NCBI GenBank assembly: GCA_016932435.1
Contig: JAFGCW010000016.1
Span: forward strand, 1 to 6,901
DNA: 6,901 nt
Source: Dehalococcoidales bacterium
Lineage (GTDB): Bacteria; Chloroflexota; Dehalococcoidia; Dehalococcoidales; UBA2162
Reading direction: 5' to 3'
Shown: one piece after another, positions 1 to 5,266 of the stretch
Position numbering within the stretch: the stretch's first letter is position 1
Layout: each line of letters begins with the position of its first letter
Notes under the pieces: generated by a model
Seen by the model: only the letters and a program-made list of their open reading frames with translations
What the model was told of the DNA's origin: nothing
Databases searched by the model: none
Position numbers and translations under genes: made by a program

Positions 1-828
1 CCAGTCTATCCGGCGAATTATTCCAAACCTTTTACGACTGAATAAAATAACAGGCATTGCCGAAATAAGTGCAATATAAGTCAGTTTGAAGTCTGATTGC
101 ACACCGATAAATACAGTTAATATTTTCACCAGCACCAGAATTACCAGTAAAGCAAGAGAAGCTCGAGACAGCTTTGCCAGGTTATTATCAATTATTGGTT
201 CCTCGTCATAAGAAAGCGTTCCGGTATGAAACTGCTTTCTATAGAATAAACGGATCAGCACGTAAGCCAGGAATAGATTTACCACCGTAGGTATAAACAG
301 GAATTTGAAAAAGCTGACGAATGGATTATCTATACCTCCATTAACGGCTATCAACAGGTTTTGAGGATTACCTATGGGGCTCATAACACTCCCTGTAGTT
401 ACGGCGAAGGCTAAAGAGAGTAAGAGAATTTTAGGGTTTATACCTGTCTTTGCAGCGAGAGATAGAGCAACGGGGGTGCCAATAATCGCTATAGTATCGT
501 TCATCAGGAAGGCAGAAAATATACCCATGCCAAAAACGATATACAGTATCAGGGTATTCAGTGTCTTTGCTTTCCTGAAAAGGCGATAGGACAGACGGGC
601 AAGATAACCACTTTCTTCAAGCGACTGGCCGATAATGAAAACTCCTAACAGGAAAAGTATAACGTCAATATCAATTGATTTGACTGCTTCAACAGGAGAA
701 ATTTGTACCGTTACCAGAACCCCAAATGCGCCAAGAAGCATTATCTGCCATATCTGGAATCTAATGTTTCTAACTTGCCTGACTGCAATGAGAATAAAGA
801 CCAGGCCTAGTATGATAAGTGATATCAT
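1..828 (-). CDS. ArsB/NhaD-type (SLC13-like) membrane ion transporter, 5' part only
   Basis: An open frame of 276 codons runs from an ATG at 828 to the window edge with no stop, so the C-terminal part is missing. The protein is highly hydrophobic, with about eight likely membrane segments. Two signatures are visible: FLMNDTIAIIGTPV around residues 107-120 and GSVMSPIGNPQNLL around 146-159. Motifs of this form (MND-T and GNPQN) are typical of the ion transporter superfamily that includes ArsB, NhaD and SLC13/CitMHS permeases, whose members are usually about 400-450 residues. The substrate (arsenite, sodium/proton, or a dicarboxylate) cannot be told from this fragment, and no arsR or arsC is seen, so an arsenic role is not supported. 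The ATG at 828 is the first start after an in-frame stop at 838-840; no clear Shine-Dalgarno sequence precedes it. It is divergent from tetR. Confidence 0.88.
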   Translation of the reverse strand, partial: MISLIILGLVFILIAVRQVRNIRFQIWQIMLLGAFGVLVTVQISPVEAVKSIDIDVILFLLGVFIIGQSLEESGYLARLSYRLFRKAKTLNTLILYIVFGMGIFSAFLMNDTIAIIGTPVALSLAAKTGINPKILLLSLAFAVTTGSVMSPIGNPQNLLIAVNGGIDNPFVSFFKFLFIPTVVNLFLAYVLIRLFYRKQFHTGTLSYDEEPIIDNNLAKLSRASLALLVILVLVKILTVFIGVQSDFKLTYIALISAMPVILFSRKRFGIIRRIDW

Positions 829-872
829 GGAAGCCGCTTATATGAGAAAAGCCGATTTGGAAATTCTTTATC

Positions 873-878
873 ATTATA
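873..878 (-). promoter_or_regulatory. Possible -10 box for the left-hand transporter gene
   Basis: On the minus strand a perfect TATAAT lies 44 bases upstream of the transporter ATG. No convincing -35 element sits 16-18 bases further upstream, so this is a candidate only. Confidence 0.3.
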
Positions 879-930
879 GCTCTAACAGGGTACGACGTAT
901 AGTTACCGTAATGGGAAGTACACCCTGAAA

Positions 931-997
931 GTTCTGCCTATTGTAACCTCGGCTCCACTTAACCTCAATAGAACCGTTTCTTGTTATCAATAAGTGG
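931..997 (+). repeat. Dispersed intergenic repeat, copy A
   Basis: This is the first of three related non-coding segments. Copies A and B share block 1 (931-961, 25 of 31 bases identical to 3505-3535; begins GTTCTGCC, ends CTCCACTTA) and block 2 (985-997, TATCAATAAGTGG, 12 of 13 identical to 3559-3571). The 23 bases between the blocks are unrelated in sequence but have the same length. The ends of the blocks, CCACTTA (955-961) and TAAGTGG (991-997), are exact inverted repeats that could form a stem. A second inverted pair, CTATTG (938-943 region) and CAATAG (966-971 region), exists in this copy only. The repeat lies between the divergent transporter and tetR genes. Nature unknown: a small mobile-element remnant or a structured RNA/DNA element are both possible. 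Confidence 0.6.
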
Positions 998-1058
998 GAA
1001 TTTACTCTTAGGTTCCAAACACACCTTTTCAATGTATTGCGAGAAATATTCCTCATTA

Positions 1059-1077
1059 TGTATTGACAAACAATACA
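1059..1077 (+). promoter_or_regulatory. Inverted repeat over the tetR -35 box
   Basis: TGTATTG (1059-1065) and CAATACA (1071-1077) form a perfect 7-bp inverted repeat separated by five bases, and it covers the TTGACA -35 element of the tetR promoter. A further TGTATTG occurs at 1033-1039. It differs in sequence from the operator palindrome downstream, so if it is functional it may be a site for a different regulator. Chance occurrence in AT-rich DNA is possible. Confidence 0.35.
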
Positions 1078-1091
1078 ATCATCATTATAAT
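1063..1091 (+). promoter_or_regulatory. Consensus sigma-70 promoter of tetR
   Basis: TTGACA (1063-1068) and TATAAT (1086-1091) match the sigma-70 consensus perfectly, with the ideal 17-bp spacer. The start point would fall near 1098, inside the palindromic operator that follows, giving a leader of about 30 bases before the tetR ATG. Confidence 0.88.
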
Positions 1092-1096
1092 TATCA

Positions 1097-1115
1097 TTAG
1101 TAAGTAATTACTTAG
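1097..1115 (+). promoter_or_regulatory. TetR-family operator 1 (autoregulation)
   Basis: TTAGTAAGTAATTACTTAG contains the perfect 14-bp palindrome TAAGTAATTACTTA at 1101-1114. It sits on the predicted transcription start of tetR, where a bound repressor would block RNA polymerase. The sequence TTAGTAAGTRATTACT recurs in front of the exporter gene at 1809-1824, which identifies it as the likely recognition sequence of the adjacent TetR protein. Confidence 0.8.
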
Positions 1116-1129
1116 TATCGGAGAGATGG

Positions 1130-1753
1130 ATGACACCGGAAGAGCAGGCAAAAGAGCGCCTGAGTAGCGAAGATAGAAGGGTCCAGATTATCGATAATGC
1201 CTTAACGCTCTTTGCTGAGAAAGGTTTTGCCGGTACCCGGACTCGCGAGATAGCCGAGGCTGCAGGTATTAGCGAGACCCTGATATTCCAGCATTTCCGG
1301 ACCAAGGACGACCTGGTCAGGGCGGCGCTGGCGGCGCTGTTCCACACTCGTCCGGTCGGTGGAGAAATGCTTGAGGAGTTACATCATACTGACGATGCAG
1401 GGTTCTTCCGGGGTATTGCCATACACTTCATCGAGCATAACCGGAAAGACCCGAGAATCTTGAAGCTGGTGCTGCACAGCACCTTTGAAGGAAGGCACTT
1501 CGGCGAACTCACCCAAGACGATACCGGACCTTCAATGCTGAACCTGATAGCCGGGTATATTAAAAAGCGGATCGACGAGGATGCTTTCGTACCGGTCAAT
1601 CCCGAGATTACCGCCCGGCTTTTTGTGGAGGCAGTATTCATGTATATTGCCGATACGTCGATGGAGATAAGCGGACCTCCGCTACAAATCTCGGATGAAG
1701 AGGTGGTGGATACGTTGGTAGCAATCTTTCTGGGTGGCCTGAAGAAGAAGTAG
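1130..1753 (+). CDS. TetR/AcrR-family transcriptional repressor
   Basis: A 207-residue protein of normal TetR-family length. The N-terminal DNA-binding domain spans about residues 15-65, with the helix-turn-helix in TREIAEAAGISETLIFQHF (38-56) followed by the family-typical RTKDDLV. The C-terminal part (about 70-205) is helical and variable, as expected for a ligand-binding and dimerisation domain; the inducer cannot be predicted. The ATG at 1130 is chosen because GGAG at 1120-1123 is well spaced; the neighbouring ATG at 1126 is in another frame and soon hits a stop. The gene has a perfect sigma-70 promoter overlapped by a palindromic operator, ends in its own terminator, and precedes an MFS exporter carrying a near-identical operator. 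It is inferred to repress both genes until an exported compound binds. Confidence 0.93.
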   Translation: MTPEEQAKERLSSEDRRVQIIDNALTLFAEKGFAGTRTREIAEAAGISETLIFQHFRTKDDLVRAALAALFHTRPVGGEMLEELHHTDDAGFFRGIAIHFIEHNRKDPRILKLVLHSTFEGRHFGELTQDDTGPSMLNLIAGYIKKRIDEDAFVPVNPEITARLFVEAVFMYIADTSMEISGPPLQISDEEVVDTLVAIFLGGLKKK

Positions 1754-1767
1754 ATTCAGATATTTAC

Positions 1768-1795
1768 AGGTTGTCGTAATAGGACAACCTTTTTT
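1768..1795 (+). terminator. Rho-independent terminator after tetR
   Basis: AGGTTGTC (1768-1775) and GACAACCT (1783-1790) form a perfect 8-bp stem with a 7-base loop, followed directly by a T-run (1790-1795). It lies 14 bases after the tetR stop and separates tetR transcription from the exporter, which therefore probably uses its own promoter. Confidence 0.88.
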
Positions 1796-1799
1796 AGAG

Positions 1800-1829
1800 T
1801 TGGATAACTTAGTAAGTGATTACTAGATT
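1800..1829 (+). promoter_or_regulatory. Candidate promoter of the MFS exporter gene
   Basis: TTGGAT (1800-1805) and TAGATT (1824-1829) are spaced by 18 bp. Both hexamers deviate from consensus, but the TetR operator lies exactly between them, the arrangement expected for a repressed promoter. It is downstream of the tetR terminator. Confidence 0.5.
1809..1826 (+). promoter_or_regulatory. TetR-family operator 2 (exporter control)
   Basis: TTAGTAAGTGATTACTAG shares TTAGTAAGTRATTACT with operator 1 and has perfect 6-bp arms TAGTAA (1810-1815) and TTACTA (1820-1825) around GTGA. It lies in the spacer of the candidate exporter promoter, 48 bases before the exporter ATG. Repetition of the site before both genes is the main evidence for function. 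Confidence 0.78.
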
Positions 1830-1873
1830 ATCTTCTTCATGATAAATCAGGAGAAAGGACAGGAGGCATAGAA

Positions 1874-3433
1874 ATGGAACAAAGCAAAGGTTACCGGGTG
1901 AGATGGATTGCACTTATCTTTATTTCGCTCTCGCTGCTGATTATCTCGGTGGATAACTACGCACTGAACCTGGCCCTGCCGCACATAGCCCGGGACCTCG
2001 GGTCCAGCGCCAGTGAATTGCAGTGGATTGTAGATGCCTACATACTGGTTTTTGCCGCCTTGCTGCTGACCACCGGCTCTATAGCTGACCGAATAGGGCG
2101 CAAATGGATTCTGCAAGCCGGTTTGGTGCTATTCGGCTGCTTTTCACTCGGGGCGGCGCTTTCCGAATCCACCGGAAGCCTGGTGGCCATGCGGGCTTTA
2201 ATGGGGCTGGGGGCCGCTACTTTCCTGCCGGCTACGCTTTCGATACTGACGGCCACATTCCGCCAGCCGAAAGAGCGCGCTCAGGCCATCGGTATCTGGG
2301 CAGCAGTTTTTACACTCGGCATAGCTCTCGGGCCACTTGTCGGCGGGGCATTGCTGGAGCACTTCAGCTGGAATTCCATTTTCTTCATTAATATACCTAT
2401 CGCGATAGTAGGTCTCGTCGGCGGGCAGGTATTCATCCAGAATTCCAAAGACGAATATCCCAGGAAAATCGATATTCCCGGTATCCTGCTCTCGATTACC
2501 GGATTTTTCGCCCTTGTTTACGCCATTATCCAGGCGGGCGAGGACGGCTGGACCGCCACGAGCGTATTAGCTGCCTTCGGGACAGCGGCCGTTCTGCTGA
2601 CCGGTTTCGTTTTATGGGAGAAGCGTACTACGAATGCCATGTTGCCTCTGTCTTTTTTCAAGAATATGTCTTTCACCGGCGCTAATCTTGCCCTGACCTT
2701 CGTGATGTTTGCCCTGGCGGGAGCGCTGTTTTTCCTGGGGCAGTATTTGCAGTCGGTGCAGGGCTATACACCACTTCAAGCCGGAGTACGTCTGTTACCT
2801 ATGGCGGGGGTAGCCTTCGTTGCTGCGATAATGTCCGTAAAAGCCGCACGCCTGATTGGTACCAAGTATACTGTCGCCCTCGGTATCTTAATCGCTGCGG
2901 CCGGTCTCTTCTACTTCTCTCAACTTATTACTACCGGTCCAGGTTACGGACAGATATGTCTCGGGACCTGTATAGTTTCACTCGGGATCGGGCTGGTGAT
3001 GAGTCCGGCCACCAATTCCGTCATGGGTTCGGTGCCCGTCGGCCGGTCCGGTATAGGGTCCGCCATGAACGACACCAACCGGCAGGTCGGTGGAGCCCTG
3101 GGAGTGGCGGTACTCGGCACTTTGATGAACTCTACCTATATCGCCAAAATTAAAGAAGTAAGCTGGTTTGGACAACTCACCGACCGGCTTGTCGAGGCGA
3201 TTCGCAGCAGCATTCAGGGAGCCCATATCGCTGCCCAGAATGTGCCTGATGGTCGACTGTCTGAAATGATTATTAATGAAGCTAATGCGGCATTTACATC
3301 CGGTGTATCGAATGCCTTGACGATAGCGGCAATCATCATGGCAGCGTCCGCGGTCGTTGCCCTTATAGTATTACCCAACAGGGTACAGGCTTCCGGAGAA
3401 AAAGGACCAGGCACGCTGAACGGTCCGGCTTAA
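1874..3433 (+). CDS. MFS drug exporter, DHA2 (EmrB/QacA-like, 14-TM) family
   Basis: A 519-residue inner-membrane protein, a normal length for 14-TM DHA2 drug:proton antiporters. The order of motifs fits the family: SVDNYALNLALP in TM1 (25-36, the D1-like motif with acidic D27), GSIADRIGRK (68-77, motif A in the TM2-3 loop), and GIALGPLVGG (149-158, motif C, the antiporter motif in TM5) followed by the typical FSWNSIFFINIP. The C-terminal tail after the last membrane segment is short and polar. The ATG at 1874 follows a perfect AGGAGG (1861-1866) at 7-base spacing. The substrate is unknown; family members export lipophilic drugs, quaternary ammonium compounds, bile acids or metabolites using the proton gradient. 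It is very likely repressed by the upstream TetR through operator 2. No EmrA-like membrane fusion protein is next to it, so it may work alone. Confidence 0.93.
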   Translation: MEQSKGYRVRWIALIFISLSLLIISVDNYALNLALPHIARDLGSSASELQWIVDAYILVFAALLLTTGSIADRIGRKWILQAGLVLFGCFSLGAALSESTGSLVAMRALMGLGAATFLPATLSILTATFRQPKERAQAIGIWAAVFTLGIALGPLVGGALLEHFSWNSIFFINIPIAIVGLVGGQVFIQNSKDEYPRKIDIPGILLSITGFFALVYAIIQAGEDGWTATSVLAAFGTAAVLLTGFVLWEKRTTNAMLPLSFFKNMSFTGANLALTFVMFALAGALFFLGQYLQSVQGYTPLQAGVRLLPMAGVAFVAAIMSVKAARLIGTKYTVALGILIAAAGLFYFSQLITTGPGYGQICLGTCIVSLGIGLVMSPATNSVMGSVPVGRSGIGSAMNDTNRQVGGALGVAVLGTLMNSTYIAKIKEVSWFGQLTDRLVEAIRSSIQGAHIAAQNVPDGRLSEMIINEANAAFTSGVSNALTIAAIIMAASAVVALIVLPNRVQASGEKGPGTLNGPA

Positions 3434-3504
3434 CAGGTCGTAGCATCATCGTGAAGATATCCCAACGGGAATTTCGGTAAACCCGGGTAAAAGTATTGCA
3501 TAGA

Positions 3505-3571
3505 GTTCTGCCTGTTGCAGCACCTGCTCCACTTAGCTCAAGTTTTTTATAGCTGGGGTATCAATAGGTGG
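3505..3571 (+). repeat. Dispersed intergenic repeat, copy B
   Basis: Same orientation and internal spacing as copy A: GTTCTGCC at 3505, CTCCACTTA ending at 3535, and TATCAATAGGTGG at 3559-3571. The potential stem arms CCACTTA (3529-3535) and TAGGTGG (3565-3571) start 36 bases apart, exactly as in copy A, and the single base change in the second arm turns an A-U pair into a G-U pair, so an RNA stem would be kept. It is 71 bases after the exporter stop; nothing else is recognisable in the 3434-3653 gap, and no clear terminator for the exporter was found. Confidence 0.6.
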
Positions 3572-3653
3572 TATTAGCCCAATTCTAAAGCGAGTCGGAA
3601 TATCAGAAGGGGTTTTCTATCCAACGTATAACAAATTTGCCTATTCACTCAAC

Positions 3654-3866
3654 TTAAACACGGATAAAATAGCCGCACGTAAATGTGAGTTCACCCTTCT
3701 GGTACTCTGCATCTTCCTCACGGCATAATCCCACCATCCCTAGTCTACCACATTTATCTTTACAGCATAGTATGGCATTATTAGGAGATTGAACGGGTGT
3801 CTTCCACGAGAAGCTGCACTTTCCGTGATATGTCTGGCGATGTTGGTTACAATAGACTCCTGACAT
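3654..3866 (-). CDS. Small cysteine-rich hypothetical protein
   Basis: A 70-residue protein with seven cysteines (positions 6, 17, 34, 35, 39, 48, 64) and several histidines (9, 14), including CCKDKCG at 34-40. This composition suggests metal binding, but no named zinc-finger pattern is clear and I do not recognise a family. The start is supported by AGGAG (3877-3873 on the minus strand) six bases before the ATG at 3866. It starts 18 bases after the stop of the upstream zinc-ribbon-like gene, so the two are probably co-transcribed from the promoter at 4309-4337. No signal peptide or membrane segment is seen. A longer overlapping frame (3740-3931) lacks this ribosome binding site and is less likely. 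It may be a horizontally acquired accessory gene. Confidence 0.55.
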   Translation of the reverse strand: MSGVYCNQHRQTYHGKCSFSWKTPVQSPNNAILCCKDKCGRLGMVGLCREEDAEYQKGELTFTCGYFIRV

Positions 3867-3884
3867 TCGTTACTCCTATACTTT

Positions 3885-4280
3885 TTACCGTGGCATATGT
3901 TGCCCACAATAAGAACAGTATATTGCATCACAAAAACTCAAACGACCACATTTCAGACATGCTCGATACGCGTTGACTGCAAGTGGTATTTCTTTTATTT
4001 CTGGTGTATCACTTGTCGTTTTTATGCTACCAGGATTGCAAATTATCCGAAATGGAAAGCGACATCCACCCAGCCAAGTTCTCTGATATTGCTCATTGGA
4101 TCCGTTTTTGTCTTTTCGAGTCACTCGGAATTTTGGAGCAGGCTCGATTCCACGTTTTTCTAGGTCTTTGTCACACGCTTCAGCCCATGCCAAAACCTTT
4201 ACGTATTCCACAAGTCTAGAACCACCGCTATTCTGCCATTTCCTGATTATGCACCCTCGTAGGGTATTCTGCCTTGCCAT
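3885..4280 (-). CDS. Hypothetical protein with C-terminal zinc ribbon
   Basis: A 131-residue protein whose last 25 residues contain C108-x2-C111-x10-C122-x2-C125 with a CG after the first knuckle and CSYCG at the second, the pattern of a C4 zinc ribbon. The remainder (1-100) is polar, with two further cysteines (73, 81), and is not recognised. Expression is well supported: AGGGGG (4292-4287) lies six bases before the ATG at 4280, and a near-consensus promoter lies at 4309-4337. It is the first gene of a two-gene minus-strand operon with the 70-residue cysteine-rich ORF. Both lie in DNA visibly richer in A+T than the exporter gene, and between repeat copies B and C. Zinc ribbons of this type bind nucleic acid or protein; which one here is unknown. 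Confidence 0.68.
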   Translation of the reverse strand: MARQNTLRGCIIRKWQNSGGSRLVEYVKVLAWAEACDKDLEKRGIEPAPKFRVTRKDKNGSNEQYQRTWLGGCRFPFRIICNPGSIKTTSDTPEIKEIPLAVNAYRACLKCGRLSFCDAIYCSYCGQHMPR

Positions 4281-4308
4281 TACTGACCCCCTAAATTACT
4301 GTAATAGT

Positions 4309-4337
4309 ACTATAATAGAACAATCTAAAGAAGTCAA
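4309..4337 (-). promoter_or_regulatory. Sigma-70 promoter of the zinc-ribbon operon
   Basis: On the minus strand TTGACT (4337-4332) and TATAGT (4314-4309) are separated by exactly 17 bases. The predicted transcript starts about 20 bases before the ATG at 4280, just upstream of its ribosome binding site. Confidence 0.75.
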
Positions 4338-4376
4338 CCAGCTAAAGAGAAGCTAGACTCGAAATCACAGCAAATA

Positions 4377-4405
4377 CTGCCTATGTTCCCCTTAGCTCCA
4401 CTTAA
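4377..4405 (+). repeat. Dispersed intergenic repeat, copy C (block 1 only)
   Basis: CTGCCTAT at 4377-4384 and GCTCCACTTAA at 4395-4405 match copy A with the same internal spacing (CCACTTA starts 21 bases after the CTG in both). TCAATAG follows at 4410-4416, as in copy A apart from a 2-base shift. Block 2 (TATCAATA-RGTGG) is not found at the expected distance, so this copy looks truncated or diverged. Orientation is the same as copies A and B. Confidence 0.5.
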
Positions 4406-4639
4406 AGGTTCAATAGCAGAATCAGGTCAGCATTCTCCCATAACGTGGTCGTTACTGTTAAATGCAATGAATCGTGCATTTATTACCATCGATGACTATC
4501 TATTCCTCGACTCAATTCAGGAAACTTTCCACCATATCCGAATAAATCATCAGGTTCCCCGCAAGATACGCTTTAAGAAAGCATTCGATATAATTCATTA
4601 TGCCGGAATAATCGATATAATCCGGTCCGCCTGATGGAA
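4406..4639. other. Unassigned stretch with short open frames on both strands
   Basis: No gene can be supported here. On the plus strand an 83-codon frame (4383-4634) is open but begins inside repeat copy C, has no ribosome binding site and matches nothing I know. On the minus strand the frame containing MNYIECFLKAYLAGNLMIYS (about 4600-4510) reads like protein for roughly 28 residues and then stops, with a related reading continuing past the stop in the same frame. A decayed gene fragment on the minus strand is possible. The rest of the 4281-4766 gap holds promoters and repeat copy C. Confidence 0.3.
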
Positions 4640-4668
4640 TTGATTTCTACATATATAGAGAGTATATT
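4640..4668 (+). promoter_or_regulatory. Candidate promoter 1 of the NTF2-bicupin operon
   Basis: TTGATT (4640-4645) and TATATT (4663-4668) are spaced by 17 bp, each with few mismatches to the sigma-70 consensus. It lies about 100 bases before the ATG at 4767, in an AT-rich segment. Confidence 0.5.
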
Positions 4669-4688
4669 AGTACAAATACATCGTCTGC

Positions 4689-4718
4689 TTGCCGCTTACG
4701 TGACAGGTCATATATAGA
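4689..4718 (+). promoter_or_regulatory. Candidate promoter 2 of the NTF2-bicupin operon
   Basis: TTGCCG (4689-4694) and TATAGA (4713-4718; 18-bp spacer) or the overlapping TATATA (4711-4716; 16-bp spacer). Weaker than candidate 1, but closer to the gene. Confidence 0.35.
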
Positions 4719-4766
4719 CATTGCACTATGGGCATAAGTCATTACTGAATCAGGAGGAGATAAGAA

Positions 4767-5231
4767 ATGGAATTTACTCATGAAAACATGTGGAAATGGT
4801 TACATGATTACTTCGCGGAGTTCTATGAATGCAACGGAGACCCGGAAAAGGTTCCGAACATGGCGAAATACTTTACTGATGACCTTCAGTTTATTTCCTA
4901 TATTACGGATGTTAAACGACCGGACGACCGGGAAGGGCTGTTGAATTCGATGATACACCCGGGTCTCGTGGAAAGCCTGGAACCGGAAGAGATAATTATC
5001 GATGAGAAGAAAAGAGCTATTGCCGTTCTTCTGAAAGTTCAGTTCAAAGAAGAGTCTACCGGTACGTTGTTCCCGGTGAAGCATAATTGCGCCCTTTATC
5101 AGTTTACCGATGAAAAAGAAGGCGATCTGAAGATAAAGAAAATAACGTACCTTACCGAACACCGTTCTCCTGATGAACCTGACATGAAAAGCCTTATGAA
5201 AAAGTACCGGGAACAAGTGTCTGGTTCTTAA
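4767..5231 (+). CDS. NTF2-like/SnoaL-like fold protein
   Basis: A 154-residue soluble protein. Residues 8-46 (a helical start with MWKWLHDYFAEFY, then AKYFTDDLQFISYI) and the following strands KRAIAVLLKVQF (82-93), HNCALYQF (106-113) and LKIKKITYLTEHR (121-133) fit the order of the cone-shaped NTF2/SnoaL fold: helices followed by a curved sheet with a pocket. The length is typical. Such proteins are small enzymes (isomerases, cyclases, dehydratases) or ligand binders, so the reaction cannot be named. The ATG at 4767 follows AGGAGGA (4752-4758) with 8-base spacing. The bicupin gene starts 35 bases after its stop with its own ribosome binding site, so the two form an operon. The family call is by pattern only and moderately sure; no catalytic residues are claimed. 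Confidence 0.78.
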   Translation: MEFTHENMWKWLHDYFAEFYECNGDPEKVPNMAKYFTDDLQFISYITDVKRPDDREGLLNSMIHPGLVESLEPEEIIIDEKKRAIAVLLKVQFKEESTGTLFPVKHNCALYQFTDEKEGDLKIKKITYLTEHRSPDEPDMKSLMKKYREQVSGS

Positions 5232-5266
5232 GCGTTGTTAAACTGTGAAAAGAGAAGGAGATAAAA

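Noticed and set aside
1..828. Arsenite efflux gene arsB
   Set aside because: Only the superfamily motifs are visible, the gene is truncated, and no arsR, arsA or arsC is adjacent.
374..928. Plus-strand open frames opposite the left transporter
   Set aside because: They are antisense shadows of the continuous 276-codon transporter frame with its clear MND and GNPQN motifs.
874..1056. 60-residue minus-strand frame over repeat copy A
   Set aside because: No ribosome binding site, and the matching frame in repeat B is interrupted by a stop and a one-base shift, so the repeat does not appear to encode a protein.
1130..3433. Tetracycline-resistance pair (tetR-tetA)
   Set aside because: The exporter has the 14-TM DHA2 motif layout and the regulator only shares the general family helix-turn-helix; no substrate can be assigned.
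3740..3931. 63-residue minus-strand frame overlapping both cysteine-rich genes
   Set aside because: It has no good ribosome binding site and overlaps two frames that do.
931..4405. Integron attC sites or a CRISPR array
   Set aside because: The repeats lack the paired GTTRRRY/RYYYAAC ends of attC and no integrase is seen. Three copies separated by kilobases are not a CRISPR array.
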